The position numbers and the translations under genes are program-made. This document shows positions 1 to 11,555 of a DNA stretch of 64,000 nt, piece by piece. Numbering within the stretch: position 1 is the first letter of the stretch; each line of letters starts with the position of its first letter. The DNA is from Chrysemys picta bellii (taxonomy: Eukaryota; Chordata; Testudines; Emydidae). The stretch covers positions 236,040,394-236,104,393 of the forward strand of contig NC_088792.1 in the NCBI RefSeq assembly GCF_011386835.1. The letters are read 5' to 3'. The notes beneath the pieces were generated by a model, which worked only from the letters and a program-made list of their open reading frames with translations, was not told the origin of the DNA and searched no databases.

Positions 1-1759
1 TACAATTCTACAGAGACTTCTAGGACTCTTTAGTGAGATATTATAGGCTTCAGGCAGGGCTGCAAGCATCCTACAAAAGCACTCTTCCACTATTTTTCTT
101 AATACTGCTAAGTAAGTCATTGTATTTCTTTCACAAACTTTGAAATTTTAAAAATATATTGTTGAATAGATGCCAAGATAGTAAAATGTATGTGCTGGAC
201 TCTTTGCTTCTCAATTGAAAATAAAATTATGTGTATAGTTTTTAACGTTGGAATAGATTGCTCCTGATCCAATTATGGTTTCTTTTGGAAATAGATGAAA
301 AGACACAAAATTAGAGGGGGTGTGGGGAAGCTGAGAAATAAGAGTTTGTTATGAGGCAGAATGTTCCACAGCCTAAGGACCACTTTATTGATGGTCTGGT
401 GGGGCATCATAATCTTTTCCCAAGGCTATTAATACAGTCGCTCCTACCTTTTGCACCATTGGTTGACCAAGGCATGTGCAGATGGCTTGTTACAAATGAA
501 GGCAGCATAGAGTTGGCCAGAGTACTGATGACCAAAATTATGCTCTAAGTTTCTCCAGTCATGATAGAAAGCATTTATAAAGATTTATGATTTGAAGTAC
601 TACCCCATAACTGGGTTGGAGGCAAAGAACGTTTTCTTGTCCTTCCCCATAGTTTCTACAAAGTCTTTAAACCATGGGACTCTTCTGGTTGGTAGACCAG
701 ATGGTGAATCTTAGCTGTCCTCACTCAAGAATGGAGTTGTTTCTTGCCGTGAGAAGTCTTCCTTCTCCAATCACCAGACTGTATTAATTCAGACAGATTA
801 GTTGTCTCTATAGTAGCAGTTCCATGTCAGGGGATGACAAATGTAAAGTAATCTCTGGTAAAGTTTTAGCCAGTTTTGCACAACAAATTTCTGAAAGTGC
901 TGCTTGAATTTCAAGATGAAATGTATGTCCTTCGTGGCTGGCAAAATCTAGGCTGGCCTGGTGACTGCTAAAAAATGTGCCTCCTTTTAGGAGGATGAGG
1001 GTCAGTATCTCTTAAAGCTTAATAAGCTCATACTCTGAGAATATTGCTTAATGATAAACTTACCATTTATTGCCCTGTCTATAACCTCCGCTTATGGGGG
1101 AAAGAGGTTTAAGAAGTTTATGGTAAATCCGCATCTGGAGTCCTCAGATTTCCTTGATTTATTTCAGAATGACTGTGAACTTGAGTTGTCTTGGCTGGTG
1201 AGCTTCTTCTGATGATGGACAATTGTCAGATGAGCATATTGACCTTTTTTCTATATACCACTAGTCTTTGGTACTGTTTGCATTTGCAGGCCCTGATGGG
1301 GTAGAAGGAAGAGTAGTCCCCATTCTTCCTCTGAAGAATATCCCAGAAGGAGGTGTTGGACCTCTCTGCCCCAAGGATTTTCTCATGTGTGATACCACAG
1401 CATTTGTTTGTCACCTCTCCATTCTCAATGTATGTGAGGCCACTAGCGAGATAGTGAGCTGTTTTAGGGTGAAATTTCATCAGGAATTAGATTATTTTTT
1501 AGTATGGCCCAGGAGGTGTCCTTGGTTTTCCCAGTGTTTGCCCTGTTTGGATAAGAGCTAGATGGCTGAAACTCAGTTCAGATAATGTTAGCTTAAGTGG
1601 TGAAAGAGCTAGGAGAGATGGTGGAGGTGATATCCTTTAGTGGCTTTTGTTAACAGGATTCAGAATCAAGGAGTCCAAAGGAATCCTAATTCTTGCTTTT
1701 CCAGATACTAGCCCTAGTCAAGAGTGTATCACCTGTTTGCAAATGAGCATGACCATTCC
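1..1759. other. No gene or clear repeat recognised
   Basis: AT-rich, unique-looking vertebrate DNA. Open frames here are short, lack recognisable motifs and overlap each other on both strands. I see no exon-like block, tRNA or intact mobile element. Confidence 0.5.
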
Positions 1760-2010
1760 TTCTAGAAAAGAGTACTGTCACTTGTCTCTTGGGTGGGATC
1801 ACTACAGTGCATTCTACTTAGACTTCAGCTAGTGCAGAATGCAATGGCCTATCTGCTTCAGGATGTTTCTGGCATGGAGCATATTAATCCCTGGGCTACA
1901 AGGGATTTCATTTAATTTCCAGGATGTTAATTTTGATTTATAAATCCATAATGGATTCATTCTCGCATATCTTTATAATTGCTCCAAACTGGCATTGAAA
2001 ATTACTTCAG
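1760..2010 (+). repeat. Possible ancient L2-like LINE remnant
   Basis: Around 1825-1960, translation with frame changes gives a pattern resembling the C-terminal part of L2-clade reverse transcriptase ORFs: a 'QNA' followed by 'HI.P' and a short spaced hydrophobic stretch. The copy is heavily mutated, with stops. The call rests on weak pattern similarity only. Confidence 0.25.
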
Positions 2011-3011
2011 ACATTCTTGCTAACAGACCTGAGATTCTACATGTGGAGACCGAGGCAGGGTGTTCTCCAGAAAGGACCTTTGAAGTGGGAATTTGCTGAA
2101 TGGTCTGAGCCCAAAATTATTGTCCTTACATGCACATTCAATATAGGTAGGACTTGCAGTCAATTTTTTAATAGACTTTTCAGTGACTTTGTGCCAATTT
2201 AATTTGGGCTAATGTATGCGTTTTTATTGCTAATTATGCATTTAAAGATGATAGATGCATTTTATAAATTGTAAAATAAGTAACAAATACACAGGTACAA
2301 GTCTTGTTGGCAAGTGTTCCTTATTGGCATATAGGTCATGCCATTCAAAGACTTTTTAAAGGATGGCATTTGAAAAGATGTTTGGCTGTTCTTCTGATGA
2401 AGGAACATCATGCCTTTCCATAGAGAAGGGAGGGGAAGGTGCAGCTCTATATGGAAATACTTGTTTTGTACAAAAATGAGACCACAACATTAGCCTTGTA
2501 CTTTATGGAGATAAGAGAATAAGAGGCCAGAAACACTTAGTAGTTTAATATTTTATTTGTAGATTTTTTTTATAGCTGTAGAACATGCTCCTTTCATAGG
2601 ACAAGAAAAAGCAAGTGCAGAGCAAACCTGAGGATGGCAGGGAAATCTGGGATTTTGGAAAGCAGAAAACAATAAGAGTTCCAGAAAAAAGTATGCGGTG
2701 GGAGAATAAGACACACACAGTTAGAGCTGGAGACTGAGAGTCTGACTATTGTGTTCAGTTCTGCCCCCAAATCTGAAATGACTGGAGGCAAATCATTTAA
2801 CATCTCTGTGCTACAGTTTACCTAGCTTTAACAGAGCGTATTTATTAGAGCTGGTGAGAAAATGGAGAGGGAAAACTTCACAAAAATGTTGTTGAATTTT
2901 TTTCCCTTTTTTAAAGCAATTCTAAACTTTAGCAAACATTTTCCTTGAAATTAAAAAAATAATAATCTGATGAGGTCTAATAATGTACTGACAGGGCTGT
3001 TGTGAAGCATA
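2011..3011. other. No gene recognised
   Basis: AT-rich stretch with no convincing ORF and no recognisable repeat family. It ends at the palindromic MITE fragment at 3012. Confidence 0.45.
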
Positions 3012-3124
3012 GGGCAGGTTTACACGACAGCCTAAGTCACTATAACTTGCGTCATCGAGGGGTGTGAAAAGCCTCCACCCCACCCCAAGCGACACAAGTT
3101 TCACGCTGTCCACATCAGCTCTAT
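3012..3124. mobile_element. Short palindromic MITE fragment
   Basis: Two arms are imperfect reverse complements around a short purine-rich centre near 3067: 'AACTTGCGTCATCGAGGGGTG' style on the left, 'CACCCCAAGCGACACAAGTTT' style on the right. The same palindromic motif forms the right half of the element at 10354-10601. From memory, this is a very common turtle MITE whose centre reads GGGGTGTG...CACACCCC. No transposase is encoded. Confidence 0.55.
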
Positions 3125-3720
3125 ATGAACCACTTAGAGTTCCTTGGATAAAAGATGGCCTTCCCAGGCAGAAACATAGGATCCCGTCACCACCTTCCTT
3201 CAGGAAAACCCTCAGGAGAGAGCTCTGCAGGGGGGAAAAACTTCATGAAGATCAGACCGCCTCAAGGAGTTTGAATGAACTATTCTGTAGCGTAATGAAG
3301 TTTTCTGACTCCCATAAATGACCATTGGGTCTGCTCCCCTACCCAGTGTATTCCAGAAGATCCTCAGGAGAACTAGGCCATCCATTCGGATACCCTCTGT
3401 CCCTTCATCAGCCTGGCGGGGTCTTTCATACCCACCCCGTTCTGTCTACTGGAGCCATGCTACAAGATCTCACCCTGGCTGGAAATGCCACCAGACCCTC
3501 TTTAAACATGGGATCTCAGGCTGAATTTATTTTGCTTCCCCCCAGCAATGATGTGTGTGTATCCCAGTCCTACCTCTCTTGTCTTCTTCCTATATATGAT
3601 TCCCCAAACCCAGAGAGGGTTCTCTACAGGCTGTGGGGAAAAAGAGGATGGTGCCACAGATGTGTTTTGAGATATCTTCTTTGCTCAGGTCAGGGAAGAC
3701 CCATGTAAGAAGCCTTTTCT
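3125..3720. repeat. Unclassified, possibly dispersed repeat
   Basis: The block is richer in C and T than its surroundings and contains internal near-repeats of a 'TTCC.GAAGATCCTCAGGAG' type (near 3200 and 3350). Two short overlapping open frames (3318-3524, 3325-3708) have no motif I recognise. I judge it an unclassified repeat rather than an exon because neither frame is bounded by plausible splice sites. Confidence 0.22.
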
Positions 3721-4738
3721 ATGCTAATAATTTTGTGGGTAAGAGGGAGTGGGAGTGGAGCAGCAGTTAAGATGGAGTTAAGGATGAGCACTACCAAAGA
3801 AGTTTAGACTATATGGGGGCAGAGGTGCCAAAGCCTACATTTTGAATGGTCATGCTGGGAACTTGAATAGGAGAAAATAGGAAGTGTTTTCTCAAGTATT
3901 TAGCCCAAATCTACTGTATTGCTAATATAATATAGAAGTGCCTGAGGATAGGTAGTTCAAATGTGTGGTCTCCCTTGCACATTTTTCTATCATTACAGTT
4001 TGGGTTTCTGAAAGGTTAATGAGAGGTACAGCTTGTGACTTCAGCTGCCAAAAAAAAAATCCAACAATTTTGGTTACTCTCCCAGTATTCTGAACATCCT
4101 GTCTCTTTAGAGAAAGAAATAACCGGTCTCAAAAGAAACTGATGATCCAAGATGTGCTCTAAGTAGATTTTTACTGTGTGCCTGCATTTCAATGACACAT
4201 ATTCAATTAAATTCAACATATATTAAAAGAATGTTACAGTTGCAAAATTAAACACTCAAAAGACAGGAAATGAGAAAGTTGCTTTCATAACCTTAACTCT
4301 GCTTCCTTGTGCATATGCATTAAGATAATGTTAATGATCTTATACCATTATTTCCTCAGGACTCCTGCCCCCTTCAAGAGGAAGTTTGTCAATATGCAAA
4401 GGACCAGTAAAAGGTGGAGCATAAGTAATGCATGTACTGATGCGCTATTTTGAGTCTGCATGGACATTGAACTAACACTTTACCCATGGGTGAAATTTTC
4501 CTCTCTGTGTGCAGGATGGAAACAGCCCTGTTCCATTTCATATGGATCTTTAATATATTGTTCTCCGGGGCAGCAACTGTAAGTATATATTACTGCTACC
4601 TAAACTACTATCTCCTCCTGGGACACTCAAACCCCACTGACCTCTTCAAGCCCTTGTCCTGATTATAATGACTATATTCAGTGAGAGAAAATACCATGTG
4701 ACAAATATGAATAATCATAATGAACCAACATAGCTTTA
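3721..4738. other. No gene recognised
   Basis: AT-rich DNA without a convincing ORF or repeat up to the hAT target duplication at 4739. Confidence 0.45.
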
Positions 4739-4746
4739 CTTTAGAC

Positions 4747-5185
4747 GAGGGGTGGCCAACCTGAGCCTGAGAAGGAGCCAGAATTTACCAATGTACATTT
4801 CCAAAGAGCCACAGTAATATGTCAGCAACCTCCCATCAGCTCCCCCACCCTGCTCACAGTGCCTCCTGCCCACTGGCAGCCCTGCCGATCAGTGCCTCCC
4901 CCTCCCTCCCCGCACCTCCTGTTCAGCTGTTTCGTGGTGTGCAGGAAGCTCGGGGGGAATGAGGGGAGGAGCGAGGGCATGGCAGGCTCAGGGGAGGGGG
5001 CAGGAAGGGGTGGAGTGGGGGCAGGACCTGTGGCAGAGCCAGGGATTGAGCAGTGAGCACCCTCTGGCACATTGGAAAGTTGGTGCCTGTAGCTCCAGCC
5101 CCTGAGTCGGTGCCTATACAAGGAGCCGCATATTAACTTCTGAAGAGCCGCATGTGGCTCCGGAACCACAGGTTGGCCACCCCTG
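4747..5185. mobile_element. hAT-type MITE with 8-bp target duplication
   Basis: This is a complete non-autonomous DNA element. Its ends are inverted repeats, GAGGGGTGGCCAACCTG on the left and CAGGTTGGCCACCCCTG on the right. It is flanked by perfect 8-bp direct repeats CTTTAGAC at 4739-4746 and 5186-5193, which is the hAT signature. The interior is GC-rich with purine/pyrimidine stretches and encodes no transposase. A second copy lies in the opposite orientation at 61239-61655. The open frames inside it (4822-5169 minus, 4859-5056 plus) are low-complexity shadows. Confidence 0.9.
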
Positions 5186-5193
5186 CTTTAGAC

Positions 5194-7265
5194 TATCAGG
5201 AACTGAATATGCATTGAACTACTCATCATCAATCCATAAGGGGCAATAGTCAGCAAATCATTATGAACTATATTGAATAGTGACAAAGCCAAGGAAATAT
5301 CAATCAACTTGCTCAGGGAACCTAACTTCTGAGGAGATTATCTGATATAGCCCACAACTGAGTACGTCTTTATTAGAAGGCCCCACTTTATTAGCAGGTT
5401 ATATCTATTAAACAAACTATTTTACTCCATCTCTTGCTCCAAACAGGTTTCAGTGCATTATATACATGGTAGGATTGTGTCCTATAATGGTTTTATTAGT
5501 ATGAGTGTTGGATGGCCGCAATCCATTTGTCCTATTTATTTACAGAAAGGCAATCAAAATAATACACATTACAAGAGTGTGGTTGCCTGAGAAGTAAAGC
5601 CCATTTCCCATTCAATAGTTATCCAAGCTGCTATCAGGAAATGAAGAGCATCTGTTGTTTTTTAAAGTAATTATTCTTAAATGTGATTTAGAGTAAGTAA
5701 AACTACTATACTAGCATCCAAAAGTACTGCTTGCTGCTGGTGACTCAGAGGACAACACATACTGCACTGTGTGCCTCTTTAGTGCTGAATCATCCTTTAT
5801 CAACCAGGTTTTCTTAAAAAAAGAGATGGGGCCAGGAGTTACTTTCGACAGACGTCATTTGGGGTCTCTAGTTTAATAGGGTGCAAATATACCCTAAAAT
5901 TAAAACCCAATGCTCTGTTTATTTCGGCTGTTTGGGAAGCAGTCAATAAACTCACAACAACATAGTCTCTCTAGTAAGGTTCCAATGTCAGCTGCTCCTG
6001 TGGCCAACTTTAGCTACTGTGAATGGACTTCATTCAGTTTCCCCATCCTCTGCATACAGTAGGCTGACTATCCAGGAACCATATTTTATTTTCAGCTTCT
6101 GTTACTTTTCCACTGCAAATAAAAACAAAAACTTATTCATGCCTCCGGGGTTACTCTGTTACCACTTTTCATGCTTTAGAAGAATATAATATTTTATACT
6201 TATATAATGTAACCCAACGTTCTTTGCCAAATCTGTATTCCGGTACCACTTCACCCATCACTAGGGAGCAGCTGCCAGCCGGGTGAAACCCAAGAGCTGT
6301 TTAACTGGGCACAGTAGCACTACACAACAGTTCCAGTCAGTACTTACATCCAACAGTGATGGAGCTAGAGGAAGTCCTAAGACAGCTAGAAACTGTGGAA
6401 AAGTACTGTATCCTAATTGTAAATGTTATATTTTTCATATACAAACATCCAGGTGATACAGTGGTGGTGTGTACAGTGCACCCCAAGCAGGAGCATATTC
6501 TTTGTTGACTTCCTGGTCCCTATTTACTCTCCTGCAGTGCAGAGTTATAGATTTTTTTAACTCAGCATTTCTTTCTGGAGTTGGCCCTTTTAAATTTGGC
6601 AGAGCCAAACACATGCAGACCCCAGAGCCACTTGGCAAGTGTCTGCTGCCTGGAGCTGGTAAGTACTACTGTGTTTAATTCCAGTTTCCCTTTTCTTATG
6701 CCCGAGGAGATGGTCTTTACCATAAGCAATCCTATAGCTTCAGTCTGATTTATGTTAGATTATGAGAAACTAAACCACAAAGACAAAAGTTAAGTCTCCA
6801 CAGAGCAGTCGGGGGAGGAGGCACAGTGTAAGTTGCCTCTATAACCTGCTGGATCAGCTCTACCTCTCAAATGACATCTTACTTCTACACAGAGCAGATA
6901 AACAGGCAAAGTGCTTTATATACAGCAAACAAAATGTGTAATATACACACACCACAGCTGCAATTTTTCTTAAACTCTGTGTGTGATCTTTTATGCACAT
7001 TTTATAATGAACTATTTTGTACAGTTGTGGTTCATATGACCATAAACTTCAGCTTATGGCCAATGAACCCTGGCCTAAGCCATGGCAGTTGTATCTGCGG
7101 TAGGTGGGAGGAGTTCATGGGGCTGCTAGGGTATGCCATGTTCAGCCATCGCTCTGAGCCTGCGGTGCTTGAAAGATCCTCTTCAATGATCAGTTTCAAT
7201 TGCCTCTGCATAACAGAACATGGGCTTCTGTTGTGCCTGGCCCAGATCTGAAGCTAAACCACTTT
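5194..7265. other. No gene recognised
   Basis: About 2 kb of unique-looking DNA. The open frame at 6871-7251 (126 codons) has no recognisable domain or splice context. A reading on the opposite strand around 6435-6638 is equally long and equally uninformative. Confidence 0.45.
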
Positions 7266-7576
7266 GGGTATGTCTATAGTGCAAAGTACAAGTGTGACTG
7301 TAGCATGGGTAACAATAGTAGTGTAGACGTGGCAGCAGGGGCTAGCAACTTGAGTATGTACTCAGGTTCCCAGGCTAACTGCCTGAGTACAAGTCTGTGG
7401 GGTCATGCCATTATTACCCAAACTAGTGAGATTAAAGCTACACCCATGCATGCACCTTAGAGGATCACAAGAGGAAATGACCTCAGCTATATGTCTCAGC
7501 TGAAAGCCAGCACTTCCAATACGAGGACACTGCTCTCTGAGTCAATAAGGAAGTTGACTGCAGTGTAGGCATACCC
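7266..7576. mobile_element. MITE with GGGTATGTC-type terminal inverted repeats
   Basis: The left end GGGTATGTCTATAGTGCAAA pairs with the right end CTGCAGTGTAGGCATACCC, giving an imperfect TIR of about 20 bp. The interior also holds inverted copies of 'GTGTAGACGT'-like words. It carries no coding capacity. The termini resemble the other GGGTATG elements here (7582-7821, 10354-10601). The superfamily is not settled by the sequence. Confidence 0.6.
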
Positions 7577-7581
7577 TAGGT

Positions 7582-7821
7582 GGCAAATAAAAACCTGTGG
7601 TTGGCCCATGCCAGCTGACTTGGGCTGTGAGGCTGTTTCATTGCAGTGTAGACTTCCAGGCTTAGGCTGCAGCTTGAGCTCTGGGAACCTCCACCTCGCA
7701 GGGTCCTAAAACCCAGGCTCCAGGTCTAGCCCAGAAATCTACATTGCAGTTAAACAGCCCTTTAGCCCAAGCCCTGTGAGCCTGAAGGCCAGCCGCAGGT
7801 GTCTGCAGTATGTACATACCC
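7582..7821. mobile_element. Second GGGTATG-family MITE, left end lost
   Basis: Internal inverted repeats are visible: a CCAGCTGACTTGGGCT-like word and its complement near 7760-7795, and 'CATTGCAGTGTAGAC' with 'CTACATTGCAGTT'. The right end reads ATGTACATACCC. The expected GGGTATG left terminus is absent and the copy abuts the preceding MITE. This suggests 5' truncation or insertion next to, or into, a sister copy. Confidence 0.5.
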
Positions 7822-7822
7822 C

Positions 7823-8838
7823 CAGAGTCACTAAAACCATTTTCTGCAATTCCTTGGGTTTTCATTGGCATTCTCAGCTCCAGGTACAGAGCAGGCCTAA
7901 TCTTTCATAGCTTTTAAAACTACTGAGATTCTATCTGGAGGTGGTATGTCATCTATTTCCCTGTGACTCTTAAATCATCTCTGTTTTCAGAAGGAAATGC
8001 TACACTATATTTGAACTCACCTTCACCCTTGTGTGACAAACCCTGGTCCTCTACTACCTTTGAATGTATATTAAGAAGCAGAAAATCTTTCTTTCTAGGA
8101 CCTTTCTTATCTACCTCTGAAATTATCTCTGATTCTGTTGTCCACTAATACAGCTCTTCTACCCAAGTACTGAATTCAGATGTTCAGTCAGCATCCTTGC
8201 TACTAAAATGTTTTGGTCAGAAAAGTATATTAACTTGAGAGTGATGTCATGTGGCAATTCCATGCCAGAAATAATACCTCTTTTGCCAGAGAACACAGTG
8301 CTGGGTAGATGGGTGGCTCAGAATCCCTGGAAAACTTAATTGAATACAATTTTCCTATACATTCCTCGTGGTACATTAACATTCTCTGATAAAGATGATG
8401 TAGCCATTTCCCTAATGAAACTGGCCTTGGTTATATTGACTTACAAGAGACAAGTACAACAGGCATCTGTTGGCCTGTATAAAATGTATCTAGCTGAAGG
8501 TACAATGCTACTTATTTTTTTTCATACTGCAAGCTTGTATTATTTATTAATATTATGGTCAACGAGTAGGGCCACATTGTGGAAGGCACTGTGCGGGCAG
8601 GTAATAAAAACCAGTCCTTGCCTCACAGATCTGACAATGAATGTAAATGCCAGACAGCATACACTAGGTTGAAGAAACAAATGGGATGGAAGGATGAGTG
8701 AACAATAAAAGAGTTGAGCACAAAAACAGGAGTCATTCACTCTTTTAAAAATACTTGTATTGCATTGTTAAGTCATGTCTCGTTTTGCAGCAACTTAGAA
8801 CTCAACCTCTTTTGGGTTTCTTCTACTATTGTCTAGTG
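7823..8838. other. No gene; weak ancient repeat trace
   Basis: Mostly unique-looking. At about 8548-8640 the words 'AGGGCCACATTGTGGAAGGCACTGTGC' and 'CCAGTCCTTGCC' resemble the tail of an old dispersed amniote repeat I recognise only by pattern (a complementary trace lies at 19560-19640). No ORF is supported. Confidence 0.35.
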
Positions 8839-9553
8839 CAGGGGTGGGCAAACTACTGCCCGCGGACTTTGGACCCAGCCCGCGGGATTGCCCACTGTGG
8901 TGCCGCGGGCCCTGCACCGCTCTGCAGAAGCGGCCGGCACCACGTCCCTGTGGCCCCCAGGCGGGGGGGGGGGCAAGGGCTCCGTGAATTACCCTTGCCT
9001 CCAGGCACTACCTCCCACAGCTCCCATTGGCCGGGAACGGGGAACCACAGTCAATGGGAGCTTCGGGAGAGGTACCTGGAGGCGCAGCAAGGGCAGCACA
9101 CGCGGAGCCCTCTGCTCCCCCCTCCCCCAGGGGCCACAGTGCTTCCTGGAGCAGCGCAGGGACAGGGACAGGGCAGGCAGGCAGGGAGCCTGCCCTGGCC
9201 CTGGTGTGCACTGCTGCCACCCTGAACCCCTCCTGAATCCCACCCCCAACTCCCTGACCTAAGCCCCCTGCCTGCACCTCGCACCCCTCATGCACCCCAA
9301 CCCCATGCCCTGAGCTCCCTGCTGCACCCTGCACCCCTGTGAACCCCAACCCCCTGCCCTGAGCCCTCTCTCCCAGTCCGCACCCCTCCTGCACCCCAAC
9401 CCCCTTCCCTGAGCCCCCTCATACACTCCTCCTCTGCCCCAATCCCTTGCCCCGAGCCCCTTCCTGCACACTGCACTCCCTCATGCACCCCAACCCCCTG
9501 CTGCGGCCCTGCATACAATTTCCCCACCCAGAAGTGACCCTCAGCCCAAAAAG
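8839..9553. mobile_element. hAT-like element, right terminus lost
   Basis: The left end CAGGGGTGGGCAAACTAC is a hAT-type terminus, and the first ~330 bp are GC-rich with internal inverted repeats (GGGAGCTTCG/CAGCTCCCAT words). It ends near 9553 at a 'GGCCCTC.GCCCAAAAAG'-like sequence, just before the expected inverted terminus AGTTTGCCCACCCCTG, which is missing. No 8-bp duplication can be shown. The many open frames on both strands are shadows of the GC-rich repeats. Confidence 0.7.
9226..9510. repeat. C-rich tandem repeat inside the hAT-like element
   Basis: Degenerate tandem units of roughly 35-40 bp have the form 'cacccctcctgcaccccaac' followed by 'ccctgccctgagcccc'. About seven imperfect units are visible. 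They explain the overlapping Gly/Arg-rich frames on the minus strand between 9008 and 9607, which are not genes. Confidence 0.65.
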
Positions 9554-9718
9554 ACATTGGGAAATGACTACATTAAGGGTATGTGTGATGGGGCAGCTGC
9601 CCCACACAGGCAGGAGAAGCGTTAAGGCAGCCTTGGAGAGGCTGCACAGAATCCAGCCAATCAGGAAAGGGTTTATTGGGAGAGCCAGTCAGGAGAAGGC
9701 TTGCTGGAGCAACCCATA

Positions 9719-9724
9719 TATAAA
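9719..9724 (+). promoter_or_regulatory. TATA box of solo LTR
   Basis: TATAAA within CCATATATAAAGGG, followed by GC-rich sequence. It lies about 135 bp inside the LTR, a normal place for the U3 promoter of an LTR element. Confidence 0.55.
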
Positions 9725-9975
9725 GGGCTGCTCAGGAGAGTAAGGGGCAGTCCCTCCCTGGAGGGGAAGGACTGGCTGCCAAGGAGCACTGGAGATACTG
9801 CAGTGCTGGGCATGGTAGTGAGCAATAAGGGAGCTCTTGGCTGACCATGGCCAGATTGAGGCCCTGAAGCAAGAGTGGGGAAGGTGGTATGGCTACAGGG
9901 GAAGTGGCCCAGGGAAAGTAGGCAGCAGGAATGGAGGCAGGGCAGTAAGTGGTGCCAGTTGTAGGGTCTTGGGCT

Positions 9976-10007
9976 GGGACCCAGAGTAGAGGGAGGGCCT
10001 TGGTTCC
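9976..10007 (+). other. LTR hairpin module (copy 1)
   Basis: GGGACCCAG (9976-9984) can pair with CTTGGTTCC (9999-10007) across a 14-nt loop, with one G-T wobble and one mismatch. It is the weakest of the three LTR versions but keeps the loop length and position, about 257 bp past the TATA box. Confidence 0.55.
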
Positions 10008-10857
10008 CCCTCCCCCTTTTACCTCTACTTGCCCATGAGGAGAGTGGCCTAAATCCAGACTGTAGTTTGCCCCTGAAGCCAGGGGTAAGACTCAAGACTG
10101 TAGTTGGCTGCTGAGGAAAGTGGAGGGACTGAGAACTGCCTGTCCCCTGAAAGGGGGGAGACGTTGGGCTGGGGCACAGCCAGCGGGCCATGTCCTGAAG
10201 AGGACGTCTTGGTCTGGGAGATGGTGGAGGAAGTGGAAGTAACAGCAAGTGAGACACTGACACCACTAGTAAAAGGCACCCTGGAGGTCCAACAGAGCTA
10301 ATTCCCAGCACAACCAGAAGGAGGTGCCATGGTGGTGAGTCAGCCCTGTTACAGTATGTCTTCCCTAGAAATGTTACAGGTGTTATTGTAGTATAGGCAT
10401 TTACTACAGCGACAGAAGGGGTAAGAACTTTCCTTTCTTGCTGTGTTGCTGCAGTAAATTCAGCTCTCCTGAGAGGCATTAGCTAGGTCTAGCAGTGTCT
10501 ACAACTTAACTACATCTCTTAGGGGAGCTTAATTACATCTCTCATACCCCTGAGCTATGTAGCTATGTTGACCTAAGTTTTTGGTGTAAGCTAGGCCTGA
10601 GTAATGTGGGCCTTTGCCTCCCCTCTGCTGCACAGTGTGTCAGGAGGCTATGCTGACTAATTTTGTAACATGAGACAAGAAAGTGAAATACATTGTTTGT
10701 CATGCCCTCTCTTGCACAGATAGACAATGCCATTCCTATGCAAACTATGTTAAATTGAGGTTCTGTAGAAATTCAAGGGGTAGGACAGAGATGGGATGTC
10801 ACTGGTGAACAGATACTTTGTGTATTGCCTCACTCTTAGGTGGGTTATCAGCAGTTA

Positions 10858-11553
10858 CTCCTGGGGGAATTCTATGCCCCAAAATTAAAAATTTTGCGCA
10901 CAGTATTTTAAAACTCTGCAAATTTTATTTGTCAAAATAACACTATATAATCATGCCAGTTTCAATTATTTTGGTAATTTATTTCAAAATACCTGTCAGC
11001 AAGTTTGTCTGTAACAATTCACACACACACACAATTCCCCCAGAAGTAGAAAATTAAAGAAACCCCTACGACAACCAAGTTCCTGCTTCTCTGCCTCCTC
11101 TGACAACCCTGAACCCAGCTATCGGCCGCGCCCCTAGCCCACCCCAGAGCCCAGCTGTAGAGCCTCCCCGGTCCAGACATGCACAACCTCTACCCCCCAG
11201 AGTTCAGCTGCAGGCCCCCCCTGGCCCAGACACTCTCAGACCCTACCCTCCTAGAGCCCAGGGATCCAGAGAGAGAAACAACCTGATGCTGGGTCGCCCG
11301 GGCTTGCATGGAGTTTCCTGCACATTGCTGTCTCCTTCCTTCAGGGCATGCTGGGAACTGCAGCTGCTGAGAACCCTCCAGTTCCCTCCCTCCTCCCCCC
11401 AGCCTTGTCTTCTATTTGCAAGCTGGGCTCCATTGGGTGGTGGCCAACATATCTGCAGCCCATTTCTGTGGGGGGGAAAAGGAAATTCTGCACACCCAAC
11501 ATTAATTTCTGCAAAATTCTGCATTGCACAATGGCGCAGAACTCCCCCAGGAG
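10858..11553. mobile_element. TIR DNA transposon remnant with TA flanks
   Basis: The left end CTCCTGGGGGAATTCT pairs with the right end AGAACTCCCCCAGGAG, nearly perfect inverted repeats. Each end is flanked by TA (10856-10857, 11554-11555). The interior holds an AT-rich left part, a (CA)n run at about 11021-11032 and a GC-rich middle. It is non-coding, and the frames on both strands at 11243-11758 are shadows. A TA duplication suits Tc1/mariner or a TWA-type Harbinger element, so the superfamily stays open. A sister copy is at 47789-48961. Confidence 0.75.
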
Positions 11554-11555
11554 TA

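Larger units (their letters stand above)
9584..10353 (+). mobile_element. Solo LTR, Gmr1-like/gypsy type
   Basis: A 770-bp segment begins TGTGATGGGG and ends CCTGTTACA. It is flanked by 5-bp direct repeats GTATG at 9579-9583 and 10354-10358. A TATA box lies at 9719-9724 (CATATATAAAGG), placing the sense on the plus strand. A hairpin at 9976-10007 (9-bp stem, 14-nt loop) matches those in the LTRs at 13290 and 20267. No internal coding region is present, so this is a solo LTR left by LTR-LTR recombination. The 268-codon frame on the minus strand (9673-10479) is an antisense shadow. Confidence 0.75.
9575..10601. mobile_element. GGGTATG-type MITE split by a solo LTR
   Basis: The left tip (AAGGGTATG, ending at 9583) and the body (GTATGTCTTCCCTAG from 10354) are separated by the solo LTR at 9584-10353. 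The body contains a palindromic half, with 'CTTAGGGGAGCTTAATTA...' against 'CATACCCCTGAGCTATGTAGC', and runs to about 10601 (GTGTAAGCTAGGCCT). The duplicated GTATG at the junctions is the LTR's target duplication. The MITE is non-coding. Confidence 0.6.

Noticed and set aside
3325..3708. 127-codon plus-strand frame
   Set aside because: No motif, no splice-like borders, and an equally open overlapping frame. More likely an unclassified repeat.
9226..9510. Tandem repeats as a CRISPR-like array
   Set aside because: The units abut with no unique spacers, lie inside a vertebrate hAT-like element and are degenerate.
8888..9607. Stacked frames with Gly-Trp or Pro-rich repeats
   Set aside because: They follow the tandem C-rich repeat units of the hAT-like element in every frame, with no start context.
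9673..10479. 268-codon open frame on the minus strand
   Set aside because: It is antisense to the solo LTR (TATA box and hairpin on the plus strand), low-complexity and Ser/Pro/Leu-rich, and has no domain.
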